The position numbers and the translations under genes were made by a program. The notes below the pieces were generated by a model. It made no database searches. It was not told the origin of the DNA and saw nothing but the letters and a program-made list of their open reading frames with translations. Source: Lachnospiraceae bacterium (lineage in GTDB: Bacteria; Bacillota; Clostridia; Lachnospirales; Lachnospiraceae). From it: a stretch of 64,000 nucleotides of DNA. Positions 33,923 to 41,758 of this stretch are shown here, piece after piece (the first letter of the stretch is position 1; each line of letters opens with the position of its first letter). The DNA is taken from contig CAJTGB010000009.1 of NCBI GenBank assembly GCA_910575835.1, positions 62,001 to 126,000 on the forward strand, read 5' to 3'.

Positions 33923-34987
33923 CTAATAACTCACGATTTCTCCATATTCTGATAATTCTTTGCGCTGAACGGCTTCCATATAATCATAGAACTGGATTTT
34001 TTCAGCATATACACTCTGATACTCCGGATCTGCTCTGTGATCCGTAAGCTCGTAATTCTCCTTCAGATATCTTCCAAAGTAACTGGTAAGTTTCTCTGCG
34101 CCCGTCAGGTTCATGTGCAGCCCGGCGTCATATGTATCTGTGTTATAGTCGATCCCTACTTCCGAAGCCAGCTTCTCATAGTTGAAATAATCAAGGCCGT
34201 GTTGTGCCGCATATGCGGCGATCTGCTCGTCCCACTCGTCATACCAGTGGGGGAAGAGACTCGGCGACTTGACCAGTACCAGTGCGATCCCGTTCTCTTC
34301 GCACAATGTCCGCATCTTGTCCAGATACCCCATGGCATTGCTGCCCAGCGTATAGTCCGCCAGAATATCCGGTTCCGGGAATCCTTCGGCAGGCCTTACA
34401 TCCACCCGCATATAATAGCCGTTATGGGAGATCTTATCCTTGCCAAACATATAGGTCAGGTCTTCCGCCGACAGATCGGACCAGCGGGAATGATACCGCA
34501 GGATCGGGAACAGGTAATCCAGAGTATTCTCCCTGTCCGTCATCGATGCCTTGATGGCGTCAAGCTTCGTCTTCGAGAATTCCATTCCGTCGATGGTCAT
34601 ACGGTTATAGGCTTCGCTCTGAGGTTCGTCATACTTGAGCGCCAGTACGTTGAATACAACGACCCTGGGCGTCTCGTACCGGAGAGTATCTTCCAGCATA
34701 TAGTAAGACTGCCAGGCTAACTGCTGGGCGGAACCTCTGATATAACTGCTGATGCCATACTCCTCATACAGCGTGATGGGCGAGAAATTCTCATAGACCT
34801 CACAGTCTCCGACGAACAGCACCTCATGGCCGGTCGTCTCTTCGTAGTATTCGGCGGTCAGCGCGCCCTCTACAATGTCGGACATATACTTCGGCATCAG
34901 AAGCCGCTGCAGGAAGAACAACGTAACAAACAGGACCGCCAGAAATGCCGCCGCCTTGAAAACCCAGACAAATGATTTCTTATGCAT
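33923..34987 (-). CDS. DltD/SGNH-like surface acyl-transfer protein
   Basis: About 354 residues from the ATG at 34987 (MHKKSFVWVFKAAAFLAVLF), with GGAGGGGAGG just upstream. The N-terminal helix (5-25) anchors an extracellular SGNH-like domain. Block I reads VLFVGDCEVYENFSP, with Cys where GDS hydrolases have the nucleophilic Ser. The C-terminal Asp-His block reads DAGLHMNLTGAEKL. In dlt-type systems such proteins act with the MBOAT protein to move acyl groups onto surface polymers. It directly follows the MBOAT gene. Whether Cys is the nucleophile is not shown. Confidence 0.8.
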   Translation of the reverse strand: MHKKSFVWVFKAAAFLAVLFVTLFFLQRLLMPKYMSDIVEGALTAEYYEETTGHEVLFVGDCEVYENFSPITLYEEYGISSYIRGSAQQLAWQSYYMLEDTLRYETPRVVVFNVLALKYDEPQSEAYNRMTIDGMEFSKTKLDAIKASMTDRENTLDYLFPILRYHSRWSDLSAEDLTYMFGKDKISHNGYYMRVDVRPAEGFPEPDILADYTLGSNAMGYLDKMRTLCEENGIALVLVKSPSLFPHWYDEWDEQIAAYAAQHGLDYFNYEKLASEVGIDYNTDTYDAGLHMNLTGAEKLTSYFGRYLKENYELTDHRADPEYQSVYAEKIQFYDYMEAVQRKELSEYGEIVSY

Positions 34988-34994
34988 TTGCCTC

Positions 34995-35094
34995 CCCTCC
35001 TTCCTAATGTACCGCCCCCTCACCTTCGGTCGGCGGCATGTCGGCGGAAGGCATTTCAGAAATGCTTCGCATTTGCCTTCCTCCTCAAAATTGA
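34995..35094 (-). repeat. Diverged fourth copy of the 86-bp intergenic repeat
   Basis: Same core as the array at 33657 (CGCCCCCTC, TCGGCGGCATGTCGG, AAATGCGAAGCATTT) with substitutions. It fills the gap between the MBOAT gene and the DltD-like gene and carries the 3' end of the MBOAT frame at its edge. Confidence 0.75.
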
Positions 35095-36680
35095 TTATAA
35101 ATAAATTGGCTCTGGTCGAATCCGATTCCATAGGCGCCGAAGATTATGACCGATAAGACCAGCACATAAAAGACCGCATATCTTACGATCTCCGGCGCGG
35201 CGAAGATTAGATCCCGCACACTGCCTTTCTTCTCCTCAATCAGACTGACTGCGAACAGCAGGAGCAGACAGACGGACAGCAGGGCGTAATCGGCTCCGGT
35301 AAGCCCTAATTCCAGGAATGCTTCTGTATGAAGCTCCGACAGGCGGAAATGTGTGAACATATTTCCGAACATGCGGAATGTAAGGGGTACGTCCCGATAA
35401 CAGTCGAACATGCGCAGACTGCTCATCAGCAGGATCGTCCGCAGGATCTCAAACACACCATACCAGCGCTTATCTTTTACATGGAATCTGTTGTGGAACT
35501 TCTTATATAATGGCTCACATTCCTGAGAGATCATGATCACTACGAAGTTCATCAATCCCCATACGATGAAGTTCCAGCTTGCGCCGTGCCAGATCCCCGT
35601 CGTAAACCATACGGCGAAGGAGGACAGATACACCGGGACACGTTTCCCGATGAAATCTCCGAACTTCGCACGGGAGGCTTTGGAGACGTTCAGCATCGGT
35701 TTGCACACGGAGATCGGATAGAAGATATAATCCGTGAACCAGGTTCCCATGGTGATATGCCATCTGTTCCAGTATTCTTTGATATTCTTAGACAGATAAG
35801 GCCGCCGGAAGTTCTCAGCCACGGTGATCCCCATGGTCTCTGCGATACCGATGGTGATGTCGATACCCCCGGTGAAGTCTGCATACAGCTCGAATGCATA
35901 GAACATCATGCCCACGAATACGAACCCGCCCTGATAGGTGTCTGGATTCTGAATGATGGCGTTCACGGCAGTTAATATCCGGTCCGCGATCATGGCCTTC
36001 TTGAAATACCCCCACAGGATCCGATAGAGTCCGTAAGCAACCGTTCTGGTATCAAAATCATGCCGCTCATAGAGGGACTTCGCGAGGTCGCTGTATCTGC
36101 TGATGGGCCCCTGTACCAACTGCGGGAAGAAGGATACGAACAATGCAAGCCTGAACAGGTTCTTCTCCGCCCGGCACGTTCCGCGGTATACGTCTATGAT
36201 GTAGCCCATGGTCTGGAAGGTGTAGAAGGAGATCCCCATAGGAAGCACCAGGTCTACGAAGGATATCTGCCCGCCGCTCCCAAACATCTGCAGGAGTCCG
36301 TTAAAATTAGCAATCACAAAATTCGTATACTTCAGCACCGCCAGGATCCCAAGGTTGAACAGCAGGCAGCCAAGCAGCCATTTCCACTGTTTTGCCTTCA
36401 TGGAAGCCTTGTAAGCCTTCTTCTCTTCCCGGCTAAGGCTTCCCTTATTCGCCTTGATATAGGCGTCCTGCGTCTCCTTAAGGGCGTCCAGCCTGCGGCC
36501 TGTCATATAGGTAGATACCGTTGTAGCGCCGATGAAGAGAAGGTAAGACGGACTGGCTATGAAGTAGAAGGTATAACTGGCCGCCAGCAGGAACGGCCAT
36601 TGACATTTTCTCGGGAAAAGATAATACAGCAGGAAAACCACCGCAATAAACCCGATAAAGCTATAGGATGTAAACAGCAT
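35085..36680 (-). CDS. MBOAT family O-acyltransferase (DltB/AlgI-like)
   Basis: A polytopic membrane acyltransferase that passes an activated acyl or aminoacyl group across the membrane. The 531 residues have 11-12 hydrophobic segments and the MBOAT signatures IKEYWNRWHITMGTWFTDYI and WFTTGIWHGASWNFIVWGL, where the second His is the catalytic one. Length is between DltB (~400) and AlgI (~480-520). It lies 8 bp after the carrier-protein gene, and with the adenylating enzyme upstream the donor is most likely a carrier-bound aminoacyl group. Confidence 0.9.
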   Translation of the reverse strand: MLFTSYSFIGFIAVVFLLYYLFPRKCQWPFLLAASYTFYFIASPSYLLFIGATTVSTYMTGRRLDALKETQDAYIKANKGSLSREEKKAYKASMKAKQWKWLLGCLLFNLGILAVLKYTNFVIANFNGLLQMFGSGGQISFVDLVLPMGISFYTFQTMGYIIDVYRGTCRAEKNLFRLALFVSFFPQLVQGPISRYSDLAKSLYERHDFDTRTVAYGLYRILWGYFKKAMIADRILTAVNAIIQNPDTYQGGFVFVGMMFYAFELYADFTGGIDITIGIAETMGITVAENFRRPYLSKNIKEYWNRWHITMGTWFTDYIFYPISVCKPMLNVSKASRAKFGDFIGKRVPVYLSSFAVWFTTGIWHGASWNFIVWGLMNFVVIMISQECEPLYKKFHNRFHVKDKRWYGVFEILRTILLMSSLRMFDCYRDVPLTFRMFGNMFTHFRLSELHTEAFLELGLTGADYALLSVCLLLLFAVSLIEEKKGSVRDLIFAAPEIVRYAVFYVLVLSVIIFGAYGIGFDQSQFIYNQF

Positions 36681-36688
36681 GACAGCTC

Positions 36689-36916
36689 CTATTCATCTTC
36701 CAGCCGCACGATCAATTCATACAATGCCTGCGCGGAATTGAAATTATCCGGCACGATCTCCTCGGCAGGAATCACTACGTCATACTCATCATTGATCTCA
36801 GAGATGATGCTGACGATGTCAAATGAATCGATGATCTTGCCGTCCACCAGATCGGTGCTGGTCTCAAAGTCTACCTCCGGGTGCAGATTGGTCAGAATTT
36901 TCAATAAAGCTTCCAT
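36689..36916 (-). CDS. Acyl/aminoacyl carrier protein (DltC-like)
   Basis: A 75-residue acidic carrier protein. The phosphopantetheine site is the Ser in LVDGKIIDSFDIVSIISEI (DSFD). The size fits DltC (78-80) as well as ACP. The location between the adenylating enzyme and the MBOAT protein says that it carries the activated amino acid. A canonical fatty-acid ACP would have DSLD and lie with fab genes. Confidence 0.9.
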   Translation of the reverse strand: MEALLKILTNLHPEVDFETSTDLVDGKIIDSFDIVSIISEINDEYDVVIPAEEIVPDNFNSAQALYELIVRLEDE

Positions 36917-36937
36917 AGTATTTTCTCCTTATCTTTC

Positions 36938-38458
36938 TTATATTTTCTTACTCTGTGCCATGTTTAGCAGCTTTACGCGGTCTATCTTACCGTTCGCTGT
37001 CAGCGGCATCTCCTCAAGCGCATACACCAGGTTCGGCGCCATGTATCTGGGAAGCGTCTTCCTGAGGCTGACCACAAGCTCCTTGGTCTGGGCGTCTCCC
37101 GTATAGAAGAGCGTGATCTTCTCTTTCTCCTTATCATAGATACAGCATGCGCTGCGGACACCCTCGAGCCGATTCACATGAACCTCGATCTCGCCAAGCT
37201 CGATCCGGTGTCCCATATGCTTGATCTGGTGATCCTTCCTGGACAGGAAGACCAGTTCCCCGCGTTCATTTCGCATACCTATGTCTCCCGTGCGGTAGAT
37301 CCGCTCATGGTAGTATGGGTTCAACGGGTTCTGAACGAACACTTCATCTGTCTTCTCATGATCTCCGTAATACCCAAGTGTCAGCGCCGTACCCCGGATA
37401 CAGATCTCGCCGGGATCCCCGGGCCGCGGCGCTCTATTATTCTCATCCAGAAGAAGGATCTCCGTATTCTTGAACGGCCGGCCGATCGGAATTGGTTCTC
37501 CTTCTTCAAAGTCCCGGTCGACCTCATAATAACAACTCATCCCGGTCGCCTCCGTCGGACCGTACAGGTTGATGAAACGAGCGTCCGGAAGAGCCTCTTT
37601 CCACAGACGGAACTGCCTGATGGGGAATACCTCGCTTCCAAAGGCAACGGTACGCAGATACTTCGGGATGATCTTGTCAAATGTCTTCGTGGACGAGATC
37701 ATGGTAAGCGCCGAGACTACCCAGCAGACGGTATTGATCTTATATTCGTTCAGGAATTCCACCAACTTGACCGGGAACATGAACAATGACCTGGGTGTCA
37801 GGTAAGTGGTCGCGCCGCATTTCAAGCTGGAGAACAGCTCCTTTAAGCACGCATCGAAATACAGCGGCGCCTGATTGGCAAGTACAGACTTCTCTGAGAT
37901 CTGCAATACCTCCGTTAAGTTCTCGACATAATCAATGACGGATCGGTGGCATGCGGCTACACCCTTTGGCACGCCTGTAGACCCTGATGTGAATACGATA
38001 TAGATCGGATCCGTATCGATCGCCGCCTCACGGACAGCGCCAAGCAGTCCGGGATCTGCCGATTCCCCGGCGATCTCATCATAGAGCAGCACCTCGCCGT
38101 CAAAATCACGGAATTCCTTCATCTGTTCACGGGTCGTCTCGTCACAGATCACGGCGCGCGGTTTCAGGTTACGGAAGATCAGATCGATCCTGAATGCCGG
38201 CATCTCCTCATCCATCGGCACATAGAAGCATCCGCTGTAGACTGCTCCCCAGAACGCGGCGATCATATGAGGATGCTTCTTCATATATATAACGACCGGT
38301 TCTTTCTGATAGCCCTTCTTCAGCAGACATGTCCCGATACTCCGGGACGCATCGGATACTTCCTGAAAGGTCATCCCCATAGATTCATTTGCAAATGCAG
38401 TTTTATCAGGATATTTTCTAACTGTCTCTTCCAGATATTCTAATATATTTCTCTGCAT
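36938..38458 (-). CDS. Amino-acid adenylating enzyme (DltA-like)
   Basis: Activates an amino acid as its adenylate and loads it on the carrier protein. The 506 residues match DltA (about 504). Core motifs are present: IVFTSGSTGVPKGV (A3), FDACLKELFSSLKCG (A4, with the Asp that holds the amino group), NLYGPTEATG (A5), ERIYRTGDIG (A7), IKHMGHRIELGEIEV (A8), and TANGKIDR with the catalytic Lys (A10). It may be DltA itself, but the co-transcribed Asp/Glu racemase argues for a different D-amino acid. Substrate cannot be read from sequence alone. Confidence 0.88.
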   Translation of the reverse strand: MQRNILEYLEETVRKYPDKTAFANESMGMTFQEVSDASRSIGTCLLKKGYQKEPVVIYMKKHPHMIAAFWGAVYSGCFYVPMDEEMPAFRIDLIFRNLKPRAVICDETTREQMKEFRDFDGEVLLYDEIAGESADPGLLGAVREAAIDTDPIYIVFTSGSTGVPKGVAACHRSVIDYVENLTEVLQISEKSVLANQAPLYFDACLKELFSSLKCGATTYLTPRSLFMFPVKLVEFLNEYKINTVCWVVSALTMISSTKTFDKIIPKYLRTVAFGSEVFPIRQFRLWKEALPDARFINLYGPTEATGMSCYYEVDRDFEEGEPIPIGRPFKNTEILLLDENNRAPRPGDPGEICIRGTALTLGYYGDHEKTDEVFVQNPLNPYYHERIYRTGDIGMRNERGELVFLSRKDHQIKHMGHRIELGEIEVHVNRLEGVRSACCIYDKEKEKITLFYTGDAQTKELVVSLRKTLPRYMAPNLVYALEEMPLTANGKIDRVKLLNMAQSKKI

Positions 38459-38476
38459 GTTCTTTACTCCTTGGTA

Positions 38477-39196
38477 TTATGTGATCAAATTCCGGTATCT
38501 CTCCTTAAGTCTGCCCCCGCATCTTAAGATGGATCTCTGGGCCAGGATCTCCATCACGTCCAGGTATCCCCGGCCGATCGGATGATCCCTCTTGATCAGG
38601 GAAAGCTCCGTACATCCCAGGATGATCACCTGGGCGCCCTGTTCTCTCAGATGTGAAGATACCCTCTGGAACTTATCTATATCAACAGGCCTTCCTGCCT
38701 TTACTTCTTCGTAGATCAATTCCATGACCGATTCCTGATATTCTCTCCTGGGGAGAAATACTTCTATACCCATCTCTTCTAATTCCCGCTGAAATATACG
38801 GCTTTGGATCGTCCCGTCGGTAGCCATGATGCCGGCGCTTCTGATCCGGCCGGCCCTAAGCTCAAGCCCCGTCTCCTGTATCGCATGGATGATAGGGACC
38901 GGGATATTCCCGGATAGTTCTTCGTGAAAATAATGTGCCGTAACACAGGGAATACTGATACAGGCTACCTTCTGCCCGGCAAGCTTCCTGCCGATCTCAA
39001 TCATATCCCAAACCGGATTCCTGCTGCTTACTCCCAGTATATAAGACGTCCGGTCCGGGATCTCCGGAGCGTTGTACACGATCATGGACAGATGGTCCTG
39101 ATCCCTCTTCGCATCGGTCATCTGGATGATCAGTTCCATAAAATAAGCAGTTGCAATCGGACCCAGGCCGCCTATGATACCCAGTGTCATATTCAT
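38477..39196 (-). CDS. Aspartate/glutamate racemase family protein
   Basis: A PLP-independent racemase that interconverts L- and D-amino acids (Asp or Glu in characterised members, broader in RacX/YgeA). The 239 residues have the N-terminal LGIIGGLGPIATAYFMELI, the first catalytic Cys in ISIPCVTAHYF (the usual NTAH is VTAH here) and the second in VIILGCTELSLI. It lies 17-18 bp from both neighbours. Its place before the adenylating enzyme suggests that it supplies the D-amino acid for surface attachment. Confidence 0.9.
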   Translation of the reverse strand: MNMTLGIIGGLGPIATAYFMELIIQMTDAKRDQDHLSMIVYNAPEIPDRTSYILGVSSRNPVWDMIEIGRKLAGQKVACISIPCVTAHYFHEELSGNIPVPIIHAIQETGLELRAGRIRSAGIMATDGTIQSRIFQRELEEMGIEVFLPRREYQESVMELIYEEVKAGRPVDIDKFQRVSSHLREQGAQVIILGCTELSLIKRDHPIGRGYLDVMEILAQRSILRCGGRLKERYRNLIT

Positions 39197-39213
39197 TTCC
39201 TCCTAAAGTAACG

Positions 39214-40974
39214 CTATTTCACCGTAGACTCCTCCGTCGGGGTGGCAGGATACAGGCTTTGATCGAAGATATGGCTGTTCCTGTGATTCTTGGAATACTT
39301 AAGGATCTGTGCGTCCGTCTTCATGAAGAAATCGTCGCCGCCTCCCATACGCGGAGTCGCGTCGAAATGGTACCAGCCGTCGCCGCAGTCGATCAGGCTC
39401 CAGTAATGGCTGGAATGACTGGTATCACTCTTCACAACATCCAGGTTCGGAATGCCCGCCTGTGTCAGCAGCGCCTTTGCTGTAGCGAAGAAGACGAAGC
39501 AATCTCCGCTCTTCTCCGTGAATCCCTGATGGGCTCCGTTCGTCCAGCTGTCCTTCTCGGATTTGTTGACATAACCGATATTCATTCTCGCCCATTCATA
39601 GATCGCCTTAGCCTTCTCCTTCTTTGTCATACCCTTCTTCGTGATTTCTTTCAGGACTTCGTCTGCCTCTTCTAAGACCTCCTCCGGCGTTACATAGTTC
39701 TGCGGTTTCTCTTTGATGGTGATCACAGTCGACGCCTCCGCCTTATTCCCGGCCCGGTCGACGGCTGTATAGAATACGTCGTAAGTACCCGCCGTCTTCG
39801 TGTCTACCTTGCTGTTATCGACGGTTACGTCCATATCACGCACACAATTATCCGTTACCTTGATCGTAGACTTATAAGAGATCGGTTCGCCGATGAACCC
39901 AGTCAGCGGCGCTACGCCGTCGATAACGGGCGCTTCTTTATCTATGATAACTTCGATATCCGCCTCTACTTCCGCGGTGTTGCCGCCCTCATCCGTCAGA
40001 ATGACAACCGCAGATGTGCTGCCCTTTTTCGACAGATCAGGCTTCTTCTTGAAGGAGCATTTGACATCGGTGGCGTCTTCGATATTGTCAACCAGCTCCT
40101 TTGCTTTGAGCTTCCCGTCAACGTCGATAACGGCTGACACAGGGTCCGCCTTCGGAGCTTTCGTATCTTCAACGATCAGCCGTGATTTCCGCTTCTTCCC
40201 TTTGACCTCCAATACAATCTCTTGTTCGCCTACATGATCGAGCCTGACCTTCGAGATATCTGTTACAAATTTGCCTTTTACTTTCTCCTTTTTCAGGAAA
40301 TCCTTCACATCCAGTTCTGTTCCGGCCTCCACCCTGACCTTACGCCGGACGGGGTTCCCGAAGAACAAGAGACGGAACAGGGAGATAACGATAAAAAGAG
40401 CGGTGAGCATACATGCCAGCCGTACCGAGAGCGCTATGATCAGGCGCTTTCTGCGTCTGCGGCGCTTCTCCTCACGGATCCTTCTGTGTCTGCGCGCCTC
40501 CCTGCGCCTTTGAAGCTCTTCGTCGTCAGGTTCTGGCCGCCCGGCTGCCTGCTCATGATTCCCTTCTTCCTGTTCCGGTACTTCCTGCGTTTCCTGCACC
40601 CGTCCATACCTTGGATACGGATAGGCAGAAGCTCGCTGCCTGTCGGAATAATCTGCATGCCAGCGCGGCTGTCTAAGCTGCTGGGAACTATAATCATGAT
40701 ATCTGTAACGCTGCGGGCTGTAATTATCATATACCGCCGTCTGCCGGGCGTCCTGATACTCTGCGCCGTAATCCTCGTACTGCTCCTGGTAATACTCGGG
40801 CTGATAATCGGCGGCTTCTTCCTGATAAGCAGCATACTCTGGCTGATAATCGGCGGCTTCTTCCTGATAAGTAACATACTCTGGCTGTTCCGTGGAAACC
40901 TCAGAATAGCCGTCAAATTCCTCGGAATAACCTGTACTGGTGTAGTACCTACCCCTCTTTCTATATGTACCCAT
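39214..40974 (-). CDS. Membrane-anchored transglutaminase-like protein with Ig-like domains
   Basis: A 586-residue protein and the first gene of the operon. Residues 1-165 are a Tyr/Gln/Glu-rich disordered cytoplasmic part with a short repeat (YQEEAADYQPEY). A basic RRRRKRLI stretch and one transmembrane helix (about 183-205) follow, then two to three bacterial Ig-like (DUF5011-type) modules. A transglutaminase-like domain (about 440-570) has Cys in KSGDCFVFFATAKALL, His in SHSSHYWSLID and Asp in WYHFDATPRMGG. It could act as peptidase or amidase/cross-linker on the wall. The promoter holds a G10 tract. Confidence 0.85.
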   Translation of the reverse strand: MGTYRKRGRYYTSTGYSEEFDGYSEVSTEQPEYVTYQEEAADYQPEYAAYQEEAADYQPEYYQEQYEDYGAEYQDARQTAVYDNYSPQRYRYHDYSSQQLRQPRWHADYSDRQRASAYPYPRYGRVQETQEVPEQEEGNHEQAAGRPEPDDEELQRRREARRHRRIREEKRRRRRKRLIIALSVRLACMLTALFIVISLFRLLFFGNPVRRKVRVEAGTELDVKDFLKKEKVKGKFVTDISKVRLDHVGEQEIVLEVKGKKRKSRLIVEDTKAPKADPVSAVIDVDGKLKAKELVDNIEDATDVKCSFKKKPDLSKKGSTSAVVILTDEGGNTAEVEADIEVIIDKEAPVIDGVAPLTGFIGEPISYKSTIKVTDNCVRDMDVTVDNSKVDTKTAGTYDVFYTAVDRAGNKAEASTVITIKEKPQNYVTPEEVLEEADEVLKEITKKGMTKKEKAKAIYEWARMNIGYVNKSEKDSWTNGAHQGFTEKSGDCFVFFATAKALLTQAGIPNLDVVKSDTSHSSHYWSLIDCGDGWYHFDATPRMGGGDDFFMKTDAQILKYSKNHRNSHIFDQSLYPATPTEESTVK

Positions 40975-41030
40975 GCTCTCATACCTTTTTTACAGCTAAA
41001 AATGTAACATTCTATCATATAACCTTGTCC

Positions 41031-41061
41031 ATTTTACCCCCCCCCCTGCCGATTTTGTCAA
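41031..41061 (-). promoter_or_regulatory. Promoter with poly-G spacer upstream of the surface-modification operon
   Basis: On the minus strand TTGACA (41056-41061), a 19-nt spacer that includes ten consecutive G (41037-41046 on the plus strand read as C), and TAAAAT (41031-41036), about 57 nt before the transglutaminase-like gene. Spacer length would be optimal (17) with eight G. Such a tract mutates by slippage and is the known basis of promoter phase variation in several pathogens. Confidence 0.7.
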
Positions 41062-41336
41062 TATCTAAACGTGAAGTTCAGTCAAATCTTGGAAGATCTT
41101 GGAATATCATGGAAAGTCCTGGAGTTATAAGCTCAAAAAGACTTATTAATCAAATAGAAAACATAGCTGCATAGCCGGGATAAAGACAAGGGCAGATTAG
41201 TATAATGGAACCATGGCAGCGAAGAGAATCTGATGGGATGTCTGCCATTCATAAGAAAGGCGGTAGATTAATTACTATTCTTAACTCTGTTTTGGCGGGT
41301 TGGCAAATGGGAAAAGAAAAAAGCCGGAAAACCATC

Positions 41337-41365
41337 TTGTAGCGTCCGACATTTTCTGATAAAAT
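41337..41365 (+). promoter_or_regulatory. Promoter of toxin 2
   Basis: TTGTAG (41337-41342), 17-nt spacer, TAAAAT (41360-41365). It predicts a start near 41372 and a leader of about 108 nt. The leader carries the hairpin GGAGGG/CCCTCC (41411-41429), whose CCCTCC half could also pair with the toxin Shine-Dalgarno GGAGGG at 41466-41471. Confidence 0.6.
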
Positions 41366-41479
41366 ATTCATACGGGTACTGCCATAACGGTAGGCGGCTA
41401 GTTCTTCTGCGGAGGGACTGTGACCCTCCGATTACATAGAAACCTGTTTGCAGGAATCTGGGAAAGGAGGGCTGAGTGG

Positions 41480-41584
41480 ATGTTGACGATTGAAGGATTG
41501 ATTTCAGTGCTTGGCTTATGCCTGACCTGCTTCGGTCTCGGATACGCCATCGGAAGCAAGGATAATAATAAACCACAAAAATAG
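41480..41584 (+). CDS. Putative type I toxin peptide, 34 residues
   Basis: A 34-residue hydrophobic peptide (MLTIEGLISVLGLCLTCFGL, then GYAIGSKDNNKPQK): one membrane helix and a short polar tail, as in holin-like type I toxins. AGGAGG lies 9 nt before the ATG. The gene has its own promoter and a bidirectional terminator beginning inside its last codons. A converging antisense RNA candidate overlaps the 3' end. Small size means the family cannot be assigned firmly. Confidence 0.65.
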   Translation: MLTIEGLISVLGLCLTCFGLGYAIGSKDNNKPQK

Positions 41585-41665
41585 CCGCCCTTAGTCTGGA
41601 AAACTTTGCGGCTATTTTTGCAAGTTATAAAACGGACTAGCCGTCTATCGGCAGTACCTTTATGT
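41574..41665 (-). ncRNA. Putative antitoxin RNA 2
   Basis: A predicted ~90-nt RNA from the promoter at 41672-41700 to the shared terminator. It has no ORF with a ribosome site. It is complementary to the end of the toxin 2 mRNA, including the terminator and the last few codons, the arrangement of convergent type I toxin-antitoxin loci. Confidence 0.6.
41577..41619. terminator. Bidirectional terminator shared by toxin 2 and its antisense RNA
   Basis: AAAAATAGCCGC (41577-41588) and GCGGCTATTTTT (41608-41619) are perfect 12-bp complements with T-runs on both strands. Confidence 0.9.
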
Positions 41666-41671
41666 AAGTAT

Positions 41672-41700
41672 ATCTTAGCAGATTTATGCGGAATTGTCAA
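41672..41700 (-). promoter_or_regulatory. Promoter of antitoxin RNA 2
   Basis: TTGACA (41695-41700), exactly 17 nt, TAAGAT (41672-41677) on the minus strand. No gene follows before the terminator 55 nt downstream of the predicted start. Confidence 0.75.
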
Positions 41701-41758
41701 ACGCTGCGGAGCGTTCCGCTGAGTTCATTCTATACCGGATTCCGCACAAATGATCCTT

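Noticed and set aside
41212-41343. Possible 45-residue ORF upstream of toxin 2
   Set aside because: No ribosome site, the candidate -10 overlaps its ATG, and no family is recognised.
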